In this document: one piece after another, positions 16,729 through 24,668 of the stretch
Layout: each line of letters opens with the position of its first letter
How positions within the stretch are numbered: position 1 is the first letter of the stretch
From: Flavobacteriaceae bacterium MAR_2010_72
GTDB taxonomy: Bacteria > Bacteroidota > Bacteroidia > Flavobacteriales > Flavobacteriaceae
DNA length: 64,000 nucleotides
Reading direction: 5' to 3'
Assembly (NCBI GenBank): GCA_003550275.1
Contig: QXCW01000002.1
Span: forward strand, 2,789,501 to 2,853,500
Made by a program: the position numbers and the translations under genes
The notes under the pieces: generated by a model
What the model was told of the DNA's origin: nothing
The model's input: only the letters and a program-made list of their open reading frames with translations
Database searches by the model: none

Positions 16729-17808
16729 TTGATTGATAATTTTTTCTTGGTGGTTGATGGATTCCTGATGAATGGCCTTAAACATTTTGAGGATAAACTC
16801 TTCACTTAAACCTTTTTCTTCACCTTCAAGCACCATTTTTCCTAAAATCTCATTCCAACGTTTGCTTTGTAATACAGCCACATTTTTTTGTTTTTTAAGC
16901 AAGCCAATGCTATCTGCCACTTTCATACGCTTTCCTAAAACTTCAATAATCTGATTATCGATCACATCAATTTGAGCTCTTAAATTATTTAAACTCGTAT
17001 TATACTCTGCTTCGGGATCTGTTTCTTTTCTAATTTTAAGATCTTTCATAATCTGCACCAAAGCTTTTGGAGTTACCTGTTGCGCGGCATCACTCCATGC
17101 CTTATCAGGATTATTATGTGTTTCGATCATCAAGCCGTCAAAATTTAGATCTAAAGCCGTTTGCGACACATCAAAAATCATTTCGCGCTTTCCTGTAATG
17201 TGCGAAGGATCATTAATTAATGGCAGGTCTGGAAACTTGGTCTGTAATTCAATTGGCAACTGCCATTCTGGATTGTTGCGGTATTTCGTTTTTTCATAGG
17301 TTGAAAAGCCTCTGTGAATCACTCCCAATTTTTTAATATCAGCTGAAGCTAATCGCTCAATGGCCCCTAACCATAATGGTAAATCAGGATTAACGGGATT
17401 CTTTACTAATACTATTTTATCAGTTCCTTTTAAGGCATCAGCTATTTCTTGTACAATAAATGGACTTACTGTTGATCTGGCGCCTATCCAAAGTAGATCG
17501 ATATCATGTTCTAATGCTAATTCTACATGCGCTTTGTTGGCAACTTCAGTGGCAGTTTTTAAGCCTGTTTCCTCTTTAACTTTTTGTAACCATTTTAGCC
17601 CTAAAGCTCCAACACCTTCAAACATTCCTGGTCGTGTTCTGGGTTTCCAAATACCTGCTCTATAATAATTAACATCTGTATCCTTTAATTGATGTGCAAT
17701 ATCCAACACTTGGGCTTCGGTTTCAGCACTGCAAGGGCCAGCGATAACCAACGGGTGATTCAATTTTAAATCATCTAACCATGTTCTCAACTCTTTTCTA
17801 TTTTCCAT
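16726..17808 (-). CDS. aroG: Bifunctional DAHP synthase / chorismate mutase
   Basis: 360 residues. Residues 1-260 are a type I-beta DAHP synthase (GPCSAETEAQV, YRAGIWKPRTRPGMFEGVG, LLWIGARSTVSPF, HRGFSTYEKTKYRN, DPSHITGKRE), which joins PEP and erythrose 4-phosphate. Residues about 270-360 are an AroQ-type chorismate mutase (LNNLRAQIDVIDNQIIEVLGKRM, then IGLLKKQKNVAVLQSKRW). The mutase domain probably also gives feedback control by prephenate or aromatic end products, as known in similar fusions. Last gene of the pheA operon, 31 bases after tyrA. The symbol is a family-level choice; this fusion is also annotated aroF or aroA(G)-Q. Confidence 0.93.
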   Translation of the reverse strand: MENRKELRTWLDDLKLNHPLVIAGPCSAETEAQVLDIAHQLKDTDVNYYRAGIWKPRTRPGMFEGVGALGLKWLQKVKEETGLKTATEVANKAHVELALEHDIDLLWIGARSTVSPFIVQEIADALKGTDKIVLVKNPVNPDLPLWLGAIERLASADIKKLGVIHRGFSTYEKTKYRNNPEWQLPIELQTKFPDLPLINDPSHITGKREMIFDVSQTALDLNFDGLMIETHNNPDKAWSDAAQQVTPKALVQIMKDLKIRKETDPEAEYNTSLNNLRAQIDVIDNQIIEVLGKRMKVADSIGLLKKQKNVAVLQSKRWNEILGKMVLEGEEKGLSEEFILKMFKAIHQESINHQEKIINQ

Positions 17809-17839
17809 AATCTTCTTTTTAAACCTTTTGGTTTTATTA

Positions 17840-18691
17840 CTAATTTATTCCGTTTAAAATTTCTTTTATATGATTTGTGTTTTTCATTTCATTGTAAATT
17901 GCCTCAAAATCATCAGCATGCATATACGCTTTGAATTTGGTTAGGTTAGCGATATAATCTTCCAAAACTTCAAGTACATTGTTTTTGTTTTGCTTAAAAA
18001 TTGGTGTCCACATTTCAGGAGAACTTTTAGCCAACCTCACCGTACTTTCAAATCCACTGCCGGCCATATCAAAAATGTCGCGTTCGTTTTTTTCTTTTTC
18101 GATCACGGTTTTACCTAACATAAACGAACTGATGTGCGATAAGTGGGACACATAGGCAATATGTTTATCATGGGCTACTGGATTCATATACCTAATACGC
18201 ATGCCCATGTCTCCAAACAGTTTAAGTGCCTTTTCTTGCAATTTAAAAGCGGTTTTTTCAACTTCACAAATAATGTTGGTCTTGTTTTGATATAAGTTGT
18301 GAATGGCTGCTTTAGGCCCCGAAAACTCGGTTCCTGAAATAGGATGCGCTGCTAAGAAGTTTCGGCGCCTAGGGTGCTGTTCTACAGCTTTACAAATATC
18401 CATTTTTGTTGAACCTACATCAATAACTAAACAGGTATCTGAAATCAAATCCAATATTTTTGGCAGCTCAATTACAGCGGCATCTACCGGAATAGATAAA
18501 ATCACAAAATCGGCATTTTTTAAACTCTCATAGGTTGCTTTAGAATCAATGACTCCGAGTTCTATAGCTTCATCCAAATGCTTTGAATTGGTGTCAATCC
18601 CAAAGATTGATAGTTTTGGATGAATAGACTTTATATCTAAAGCCATGCTTCCACCAATTAACCCAACCCCTATAACGTATACATTTTTCAT
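17840..18691 (-). CDS. tyrA: Prephenate dehydrogenase
   Basis: 283 residues, a monofunctional TyrA. The Rossmann NAD motif is at the N-terminus (VYVIGVGLIGGSMALDI). HPISGTEFSGP is the substrate-loop His region of the family, and SHLSHISSFML follows. It oxidatively decarboxylates prephenate to 4-hydroxyphenylpyruvate for tyrosine. It overlaps the upstream aminotransferase gene by four bases (ATGA). No ACT domain is visible at the C-terminus, so feedback control would have to come from elsewhere. Confidence 0.93.
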   Translation of the reverse strand: MKNVYVIGVGLIGGSMALDIKSIHPKLSIFGIDTNSKHLDEAIELGVIDSKATYESLKNADFVILSIPVDAAVIELPKILDLISDTCLVIDVGSTKMDICKAVEQHPRRRNFLAAHPISGTEFSGPKAAIHNLYQNKTNIICEVEKTAFKLQEKALKLFGDMGMRIRYMNPVAHDKHIAYVSHLSHISSFMLGKTVIEKEKNERDIFDMAGSGFESTVRLAKSSPEMWTPIFKQNKNNVLEVLEDYIANLTKFKAYMHADDFEAIYNEMKNTNHIKEILNGIN

Positions 18692-19833
18692 TTGACTCTG
18701 GATATTGCTTCTTCTATTTCTTCACTTGAGGCACATAACGAAAACCGTATATAACCTTCACCATTACTTCCGAAGATGGTTCCTGGAGCAATAAATATTG
18801 AATTGGCTTTTAGGACTTTTTCTATAAACGCTTCAGATTCGACATCCTTAGGAAGTTTTGCCCAAACAAAAAGTCCTGTCGCATGTTTGTCGTAGGTGCA
18901 TTTAAGAGCATCGGCCAATTGCCAAATTAGAGCTCGACGTTGCTCATAAACACTGTTCAAACTCACATACCACATTTCTGAACAATTTAAAGCCTCAACA
19001 GCTCCTTTTTGAATTCCATAAAACATCCCTGAATCCATATTGCTTTTGACTTTGATAATGGCATCAATATATTCAGATTTTCCCATAACCATACCAACGC
19101 GCCAACCTGCCATATTAAAGGTTTTACTCAACGAATTAAGCTCTAAACATACCTCTTTGGCATCCCTATATTTTAAAATGCTCCTTGGAAAATCATTCAA
19201 TACAAAACTGTATGGATTGTCATTGATCACCAAAATATTATTACGTTTGGCAAAGGCAATTATATCTTCAAAAAGTTTATTGGTAGCTGTAGCCCCAGTT
19301 GGCATATGCGGATAATTAACCCACATTATCTTAACCTTACTTAAGTCAGTGCCCTCTAAAGCAACCAAATCAGGATGCCAATGCGTCTCTTCTTTTAAAT
19401 CATAATATACCGGTTTACATCCCAATAATTTAGTAACAGAACTATAGGTGGGATAACCAGGGTTTGGAATCAATACCTCATCGCCTTCATTTAAAAATGC
19501 CATAGAAATGTGCATAATGCCTTCTTTACTGCCCATAAGTGGCAATACTTCGGTTTTAGGGCTTAAGGGCACATCAAAACGGGATTTATAAAAACTGGCC
19601 ATTGCCTCTCTTAATTCTGGCAAGCCTTGATAGCTTTGATATTGATGCGCTTTGTGATCTGTCAAGGCATCTACCAAAGCAGTTAACACGCGTTGCGATG
19701 GCGCTAGGTCGGGACTACCAATTCCTAAATTAATAATAGGTTTACCAGCTGCCTTAAGTAAGGCAACTTCCCTTAATTTTCTTGAAAAGTAGTACTCTTC
19801 AACGGTATTTAATCTATTGGCACCTATGATCAT
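18688..19833 (-). CDS. Class I/II PLP-dependent aminotransferase (aromatic amino acid type by context)
   Basis: 381 residues, fold type I. The PLP lysine lies in SLSKTFNMAGWRVGM; other family marks are NLGIGSPDL near the N-terminus, NPGYPTYSSV, and NDNPYSFV. It resembles the LL-DAP aminotransferase-like subgroup. Its position between pheA and tyrA, with four-base overlaps on both sides, suggests that it transaminates phenylpyruvate and 4-hydroxyphenylpyruvate to Phe and Tyr. A different or broader substrate range cannot be excluded. Confidence 0.88.
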   Translation of the reverse strand: MIIGANRLNTVEEYYFSRKLREVALLKAAGKPIINLGIGSPDLAPSQRVLTALVDALTDHKAHQYQSYQGLPELREAMASFYKSRFDVPLSPKTEVLPLMGSKEGIMHISMAFLNEGDEVLIPNPGYPTYSSVTKLLGCKPVYYDLKEETHWHPDLVALEGTDLSKVKIMWVNYPHMPTGATATNKLFEDIIAFAKRNNILVINDNPYSFVLNDFPRSILKYRDAKEVCLELNSLSKTFNMAGWRVGMVMGKSEYIDAIIKVKSNMDSGMFYGIQKGAVEALNCSEMWYVSLNSVYEQRRALIWQLADALKCTYDKHATGLFVWAKLPKDVESEAFIEKVLKANSIFIAPGTIFGSNGEGYIRFSLCASSEEIEEAISRVK

Positions 19834-20657
19834 AGTCGTGCATTTTTATATTCTCCTAAAATTTTAAAATCTTCAGCCATAATTTCCATAATGCTTTTAG
19901 CTTTATTAAAGTGCTTGTAATTATCAAAAGTGACATCAACAAAAAAAGAATACTTCCAAGGAGTTTCAATTTTTGGTAAGGATTGAATTTTAGTCAAACT
20001 CAATTTACAGTCACTCATAACGTTTAAAATTGATGCTAAACTACCTCGTTTATGCTCCAATTCAAATTTAATTGAAGCTTTATCGATTTCATCATGAGGT
20101 AATTCAGAATTTGCTGTTTTTACGATCACAAATCGGGTTTCGTTATGTTTTATAGTTTGAATACTTTCAGCCAAAATATCCAATTCAAAGAGTTGTGCCG
20201 CCAAACCGCTTGCTATCGCGGCAACACCTTTTAGTTGTTTAAGCTGTATGCGTTGGGCAACTTCTGCTGTATCCTTATCTTCAATAAGCTTTATGTGTGG
20301 CTGTTTTTTAAAAAACTCTTTACACTGTAACAAGGCCATTGGGTGCGAATACACTTCTTTTATATCCATTATAGATTGATTTGGCAACGCTAACAGATTG
20401 TGTTGTATATCTAAATAATGTTCACCTATAATATGAAGTTGATGGTTATCAATTAACGCATAATTGGGGATGATAGATCCAACAATTGAGTTTTCAATGG
20501 CCATAATTGCCGCATCACATGATTTGTTGAGCAAGCTGTCCACGACCTTATCAAAGGTTAAACATTCATCAACCACAATTGTAGTATCAAAATATTGTTG
20601 GGACACAATATGGTGAAATGACCCTTTAATTCCTTGTATGGCTACTGACTTTATCAT
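19830..20657 (-). CDS. pheA: Prephenate dehydratase
   Basis: 275 residues. Catalytic PDT domain at 1-185: IQGIKGSFHHIVSQQYF at the start, CDAAIMAIENSIVGSI, NHQLHIIGEHYLDIQHNLL, YSHPMALLQCKEF, and the catalytic-region HNETRFVIV. A C-terminal ACT domain (about 190-270) carries KRGSLASILNVMSDCKLSLTKIQSLP, the Phe-binding motif region. It makes phenylpyruvate. It is the first enzyme gene of the aromatic operon. Its ATG directly follows the T run of an attenuator-type terminator. Confidence 0.94.
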   Translation of the reverse strand: MIKSVAIQGIKGSFHHIVSQQYFDTTIVVDECLTFDKVVDSLLNKSCDAAIMAIENSIVGSIIPNYALIDNHQLHIIGEHYLDIQHNLLALPNQSIMDIKEVYSHPMALLQCKEFFKKQPHIKLIEDKDTAEVAQRIQLKQLKGVAAIASGLAAQLFELDILAESIQTIKHNETRFVIVKTANSELPHDEIDKASIKFELEHKRGSLASILNVMSDCKLSLTKIQSLPKIETPWKYSFFVDVTFDNYKHFNKAKSIMEIMAEDFKILGEYKNARL

Positions 20658-20685
20658 AAAAAAAAATCTCGATTTTCATCGAGAC
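20658..20685 (-). terminator. Attenuator terminator of the aromatic operon
   Basis: On the minus strand GTCTCGAT-gaaa-ATCGAGA is followed directly by nine T and the pheA ATG. The 5' arm (20685-20680) is also complementary to CGAGAC (20729-20724) inside the leader peptide gene, so an alternative antiterminator pairing is possible. Confidence 0.8.
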
Positions 20686-20710
20686 TCCAGTTAAATTTAT
20701 TTAGTATAAA

Positions 20711-20788
20711 TTACACATACAGGGTCTCGTTTCTTCCACTAAAAAAGAAATAAAACCAGTTGTAATATGTAAAATTTGTTGTTTTCAT
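20711..20788 (-). CDS. Aromatic leader peptide (25 residues) controlling the pheA operon
   Basis: ATG at 20788, stop TAA at 20711. Residues 5-16 read NFTYYNWFYFFF: nine of twelve are Phe, Tyr or Trp. The peptide gene is followed by 25 bases and then a strong terminator whose T run touches the pheA ATG. Ribosome stalling at the Phe/Tyr codons would leave CGAGAC (codons 20-22) free to pair with the terminator's 5' arm and allow read-through; translation to the stop would mask it and allow termination. This is the classic attenuation design, inferred from the sequence alone. Confidence 0.85.
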   Translation of the reverse strand: MKTTNFTYYNWFYFFFSGRNETLYV

Positions 20789-20803
20789 TGTTGTAATGAG
20801 TTG

Positions 20804-20833
20804 CTAAAGTAATTAATATTTTCACAAATCAAA
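20804..20833 (-). promoter_or_regulatory. Candidate promoter for the aromatic operon leader
   Basis: On the minus strand TTTG (20833-20830), an 18-base spacer, and TACTTTAG (20811-20804) are one base off the Bacteroidota pattern TTTG-N18/19-TAnnTTTG. A start about 7 bases on would give only a few bases ahead of the leader peptide ATG at 20788, as expected for an attenuator. Confidence 0.5.
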
Positions 20834-20893
20834 ATTGTTAAATTAGTTTTTTACATTTCTTTTTAAACTTTTAAAGATTAAGCAGTAACAGCT

Positions 20894-20921
20894 ATTGTAA
20901 ATTATATAATTGCTATTTTTG
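20894..20921 (+). promoter_or_regulatory. Candidate promoter of gldA
   Basis: ATTG (20894-20897), a 16-base spacer, and a perfect TATTTTTG -7 element (20914-20921) lie 18 bases before the gldA ATG. It fits the Bacteroidota promoter consensus, giving a very short 5' leader. Confidence 0.5.
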
Positions 20922-20938
20922 GACAAATATTTTTCTTT

Positions 20939-21835
20939 ATGTCTATTGAAGTTGAAAATCTATCAAAAACCTACGGGCAACAAAAGGCACTCAATAAGGT
21001 TTCATTTAAAATTAATAAAGGAGAAATTGTTGGATTTTTAGGGCCAAATGGCGCTGGTAAATCTACCATGATGAAAATTTTAACCAGTTTTATTCAAGCT
21101 TCAGAAGGCAAGGCCAAAGTAAGTGGACATGATGTAAGTACAGAATCTAAAAAAGTACAACAACTCGTTGGGTATTTACCAGAACATAATCCTCTGTATT
21201 TGGATATGTATGTCAAGGAATATTTAGATTTCAACGCGGGTGTTTATAAAGTGCCAAAATCCAGAATCAATGAAGTGATTGAACTAACAGGTTTATTACC
21301 TGAAGCGCATAAAAAGATTGGGCAACTATCAAAAGGCTATAGACAGCGTGTTGGCTTGGCAAATGCCTTATTGCATCATCCAGAAGTATTGATTTTGGAC
21401 GAACCTACAACAGGCTTGGATCCTAACCAATTGGTAGGTATACGACAATTGATAAAAAGTCTTGGTAAAGAAAAAACTGTATTTCTATCTACCCATATTA
21501 TGCAAGAAGTTGAAGCCATGTGCGATCGTGTAATTATTATCAATAAGGGAGAAATTGTTGCAGATAAAACTTTGAAGGATTTGAGAAATGAAAAACAACA
21601 AATCGTAGTTGTTGAATTTGATTACCGAGTTGAAGATGCCTTTTTAAAGGCGCTTCCAAAAGTATCCTCGGTAGTGAATACGCATGATTTTGTTTATGAA
21701 ATTACCTTTTCAACCTCTGAAGATATGCGCTCTTACGTGTTTGACTTTGCACACGATAATAAATTGAAGATACTTCAGCTAAATCAAAAAAATGCAAGTT
21801 TGGAGAGCTTATTCAGGGAATTAACAACCGACTAA
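20939..21835 (+). CDS. gldA: Gliding-motility ABC transporter ATP-binding subunit GldA
   Basis: 298 residues. ABC ATPase: Walker A GPNGAGKSTMMKIL near residue 37, signature LSKGYRQRVGLANALL, Walker B VLILDEPTTGLDP and the switch His in STHIMQEVEAMCDR. The N-terminus MSIEVENLSKTYGQQKALN and the C-terminal EFDYRVED and NASLESLFRELT regions match flavobacterial GldA. It should power the GldFG membrane subunits, which are not in the window. GldAFG supports gliding in some flavobacteria. It is divergent from the pheA leader and convergent with the GIN-domain gene, overlapping it by four bases. Confidence 0.9.
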   Translation: MSIEVENLSKTYGQQKALNKVSFKINKGEIVGFLGPNGAGKSTMMKILTSFIQASEGKAKVSGHDVSTESKKVQQLVGYLPEHNPLYLDMYVKEYLDFNAGVYKVPKSRINEVIELTGLLPEAHKKIGQLSKGYRQRVGLANALLHHPEVLILDEPTTGLDPNQLVGIRQLIKSLGKEKTVFLSTHIMQEVEAMCDRVIIINKGEIVADKTLKDLRNEKQQIVVVEFDYRVEDAFLKALPKVSSVVNTHDFVYEITFSTSEDMRSYVFDFAHDNKLKILQLNQKNASLESLFRELTTD

Positions 21836-22584
21836 TCCCGAAATATAAGTTTCCCTGTGTAAAACTCCTCAACATCCACAACGGGTGGTCGATTGAGTGA
21901 AAGTACATCGCCCGTACCTCTAATTTGCCCTGTTAATGATTGTTGGGGATTAACAATCATGTCGTTACTACTACGCTGAAAAATGTCAATATTTTGAGCT
22001 ATGAGGTTCGCGCCTTCAAATCGCACGTTGCCAGAATAAAACCCAACCATTAAATCGGTTACCGCACCGCTAATAAAAATATTGGATAAATTGTTAACTA
22101 CAATTCTTAATCTATTACTATTGACTTGTACGTTAAAATCACCATCGGTATGTGTAACACCTGGTGAGCTAAAATCTTCAGAAATCAAAAGTAACGATGG
22201 ATAATTTAATACACCATTACTGCGCATAGTTAAACCCGAGCTGTTTCTAATCTCTGTTAGGTTTGGCGCACTCACATAAACTTTAGTAATCCCATAATCT
22301 CTTGTAAGATTACAGGCATTGTTGTTGATTAGCACCAAGCGGCCATCTTCAACCTTGACATCGATATCATTCAATAAATAGGTTCCTGTTTCAATGGTTA
22401 CTTGCTGTGTTGGTGCATCGGTGACTATGAGTTCAATACGTTCAAAAACTGTAATCTTATCAAAGGTGTCAACAGTAACTTCCTGTTGAATAATCTTACC
22501 AGCATTTTGAAAACAGTCAGGAACATTCTCGCCATTGCAGGCCAGAAGCAAACTAAAAGATAGTATGTAAATCAGTTTTTTCAT
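21832..22584 (-). CDS. Head GIN domain (DUF2807) lipoprotein
   Basis: 250 residues with a lipoprotein signal ending in LLLACNGE (lipobox Cys at about 16). The mature part is a series of short beta strands of the right-handed helix type, with DRIELIVTDAPTQQVTIETG-like spacing and RIVVNNLSNIFISG, typical of the auto-transporter-adhesin head GIN fold. It is probably anchored in the outer or inner membrane leaflet facing the periplasm. Function is unknown. It overlaps the start of the upstream gene by four bases and ends convergent to gldA. Confidence 0.85.
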   Translation of the reverse strand: MKKLIYILSFSLLLACNGENVPDCFQNAGKIIQQEVTVDTFDKITVFERIELIVTDAPTQQVTIETGTYLLNDIDVKVEDGRLVLINNNACNLTRDYGITKVYVSAPNLTEIRNSSGLTMRSNGVLNYPSLLLISEDFSSPGVTHTDGDFNVQVNSNRLRIVVNNLSNIFISGAVTDLMVGFYSGNVRFEGANLIAQNIDIFQRSSNDMIVNPQQSLTGQIRGTGDVLSLNRPPVVDVEEFYTGKLIFRD

Positions 22585-23675
22585 AAGCGTACACCGATTC
22601 CAAATTCTACAGCTTCAGCCTTTGCACCATGCGATTTTAATGTTATGGCTCCAAAATACTTGTCCCCAAAATAGCGCTTTAGACCAACACGATTATAGAT
22701 TTGCCCTTCAAAATCATAGGGATAATACACATAATATCCCAATTGGGTCACTAAAGACATTTTATTAATAAACAACTCATGCCCAACAAAGATCCCAACA
22801 CGCTTCCAGTCTTCATCACCAGACACATCAAACTCCGGAAAGGCTACCGAATAGTAATAAATCAATTCTTTTAAAAAGGTTGAAAAAAACACATCAGTCC
22901 CAAATTGAATGGCACTTTTTCTATTTATACGTTTATCTGCATACCCTGAAAAAATATAAAACGGATATCGCCCCGTGTCGTTGACATCACTTTCATTTAA
23001 ACCAGATCGAAAGACGAGGTTATACTTAAGTTTTTCAGTGAACTTTTTATCTTCAGTTGATGCTATAAATTCTGGTTGATTATCGTAATCCAACACATAA
23101 TTTGCACCTACATTAAAGGTAAATGTATTGGTTGAATTGTTGGGCGCCTTTATATTAGCATTCGAATAATGAATGATAGAAATTCCGGCCTGAACTCCAA
23201 AACCTTCAAATAAATTTTCCTTTTTATAATTAAGCATCACATATGTTGTACTTAATAAATCAGATCCATAAGCATTATTGATATAATTGTTTTCCTTGTC
23301 ATAAGGTTTAGTGGCGTAGGCTATACCTTGACCAACCCTGAACATAAGATTCCGATTTAAAAAGTAAAAATTAAAATGGGCGTACAGACTGTAATTTTCT
23401 CCCAAATAATAATTCTTTAAATTTTGATGAATAAATGAAAATCCCCAATCGGGGTAATTATAACGACTTTCCCAATCTTTAAAACCATACGTTTTTTTGC
23501 TGAAGCTTAAAATAAACCCGGTAGGATGGTCTGTAATTAAATGTGCAATATCAGGGTTATGCTCTAATATGGTCCCATAAAAGAAGTTAGCGTCTAATGA
23601 AGCTCCATTTTCATGGTCTTGTGAATACATGATAGAAATTGATAAGCACAAAACGTAGGTTAAAAACTGCTTCAT
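22581..23675 (-). CDS. Outer-membrane acyloxyacyl hydrolase / lipid A deacylase (PagL-like)
   Basis: 364 residues with a signal peptide (MKQFLTYVLCLSISIMYSQ). It contains many alternating amphipathic beta segments (LNYKKENLFEGFGVQAG, YVLDYDNQPEFIAST) and ends in FGIGVRL, typical of an outer-membrane barrel. The HYSN motif in SIIHYSNANIK matches the catalytic His-x-Ser of PagL-type lipid A 3-O-deacylases. It is longer than PagL itself. It would remodel the acyl chains of lipid A in the outer membrane. It is coupled to the GIN-domain lipoprotein downstream. Confidence 0.72.
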   Translation of the reverse strand: MKQFLTYVLCLSISIMYSQDHENGASLDANFFYGTILEHNPDIAHLITDHPTGFILSFSKKTYGFKDWESRYNYPDWGFSFIHQNLKNYYLGENYSLYAHFNFYFLNRNLMFRVGQGIAYATKPYDKENNYINNAYGSDLLSTTYVMLNYKKENLFEGFGVQAGISIIHYSNANIKAPNNSTNTFTFNVGANYVLDYDNQPEFIASTEDKKFTEKLKYNLVFRSGLNESDVNDTGRYPFYIFSGYADKRINRKSAIQFGTDVFFSTFLKELIYYYSVAFPEFDVSGDEDWKRVGIFVGHELFINKMSLVTQLGYYVYYPYDFEGQIYNRVGLKRYFGDKYFGAITLKSHGAKAEAVEFGIGVRL

Positions 23676-23710
23676 TTAAATAATTTGACAGCCCAAAGTT
23701 AGCAGAATAA

Positions 23711-24664
23711 TTAAAACAGTTGTGATGCGATGGCTTTTATATTATCGCTTTTTCCCATAGAGTAATAGTGCAAAACTGGCGCGCCGAATTCAAGGAGCTC
23801 TTTTGATTGCTGAATAGCCCATTCAATCCCAACCTGTCTGACCGCTTTATTATCCTTACACTTTTCAACTTCGTAAATCAGTTCTTCTGGTAAATCAATT
23901 TTGAAAACCTGTGGTAACAACTGCAAGTGACGTTTTACAGCAATGGGTTTTATCCCTGGAATAATAGGCACTGTGATTCCTGCTTGTTGGGCTGCTTCTA
24001 CAAATTTAAAATAGCGTTTATTGTCAAAAAACATTTGAGTTACAACATAATCGGCTCCTGCATCTACTTTTTCTTTTAACCGTTTTAAATCGGATTTAAG
24101 TGAAGGTGCTTCGATATGTTTTTCAGGATAGCCAGCTACTCCTATACAAAAATCGGCTTTGTCATCAGCTTCAATTACATCATGAAGGTATTTACCATGA
24201 TTCAAATTTTGTATTTGTTTTACCAGTTCACAGGCATAGGTATGTCCTCCCGTTGCCGGCTCAAAATATTTTTGATGGCTCATGGCATCTCCACGCAAGG
24301 CCATAACATTTTCAATGCCTAAATAATGGCAATCTACAAGCAAGTATTCGGTTTCTTCTTTTGTAAAACCACCACACAATACATGTGGCACAGTATCCAC
24401 ATTATATTTATGTTTTATAGCAGCACAAATACCTACAGTACCCGGGCGCATTCTTGTAATTTTTCGATCCAACAGTCCGTCTCTATCAATGTAAACATAC
24501 TCCTCTCTAGATGTAGTGACATCAATAAAAGGCGGTTTAAATTCCATTAAGGGGTCAATATTATTATAAAGTTCTTGAATACTATTCCCCTTTTTAGGAG
24601 GTATAATCTCAAATGAAAATAAGGTTTTTCCGTTGGCTTGCTTAATATGTTCAGTTACTTTCAT
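23711..24664 (-). CDS. metF: 5,10-methylenetetrahydrofolate reductase
   Basis: 317 residues, TIM barrel with FAD. Motifs: TLFSFEIIPPKKG (N-terminal Glu), DVTTSREEY, ALRGDAM, VTQMFFDN and PIIPGIKPI, all typical of MetF. It reduces methylene-THF to methyl-THF for MetH. Four bases after metH2, so the three genes metH1-metH2-metF form one operon under the SAM-I riboswitch upstream of metH1. Confidence 0.95.
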   Translation of the reverse strand: MKVTEHIKQANGKTLFSFEIIPPKKGNSIQELYNNIDPLMEFKPPFIDVTTSREEYVYIDRDGLLDRKITRMRPGTVGICAAIKHKYNVDTVPHVLCGGFTKEETEYLLVDCHYLGIENVMALRGDAMSHQKYFEPATGGHTYACELVKQIQNLNHGKYLHDVIEADDKADFCIGVAGYPEKHIEAPSLKSDLKRLKEKVDAGADYVVTQMFFDNKRYFKFVEAAQQAGITVPIIPGIKPIAVKRHLQLLPQVFKIDLPEELIYEVEKCKDNKAVRQVGIEWAIQQSKELLEFGAPVLHYYSMGKSDNIKAIASQLF

Positions 24665-24668
24665 AGTT

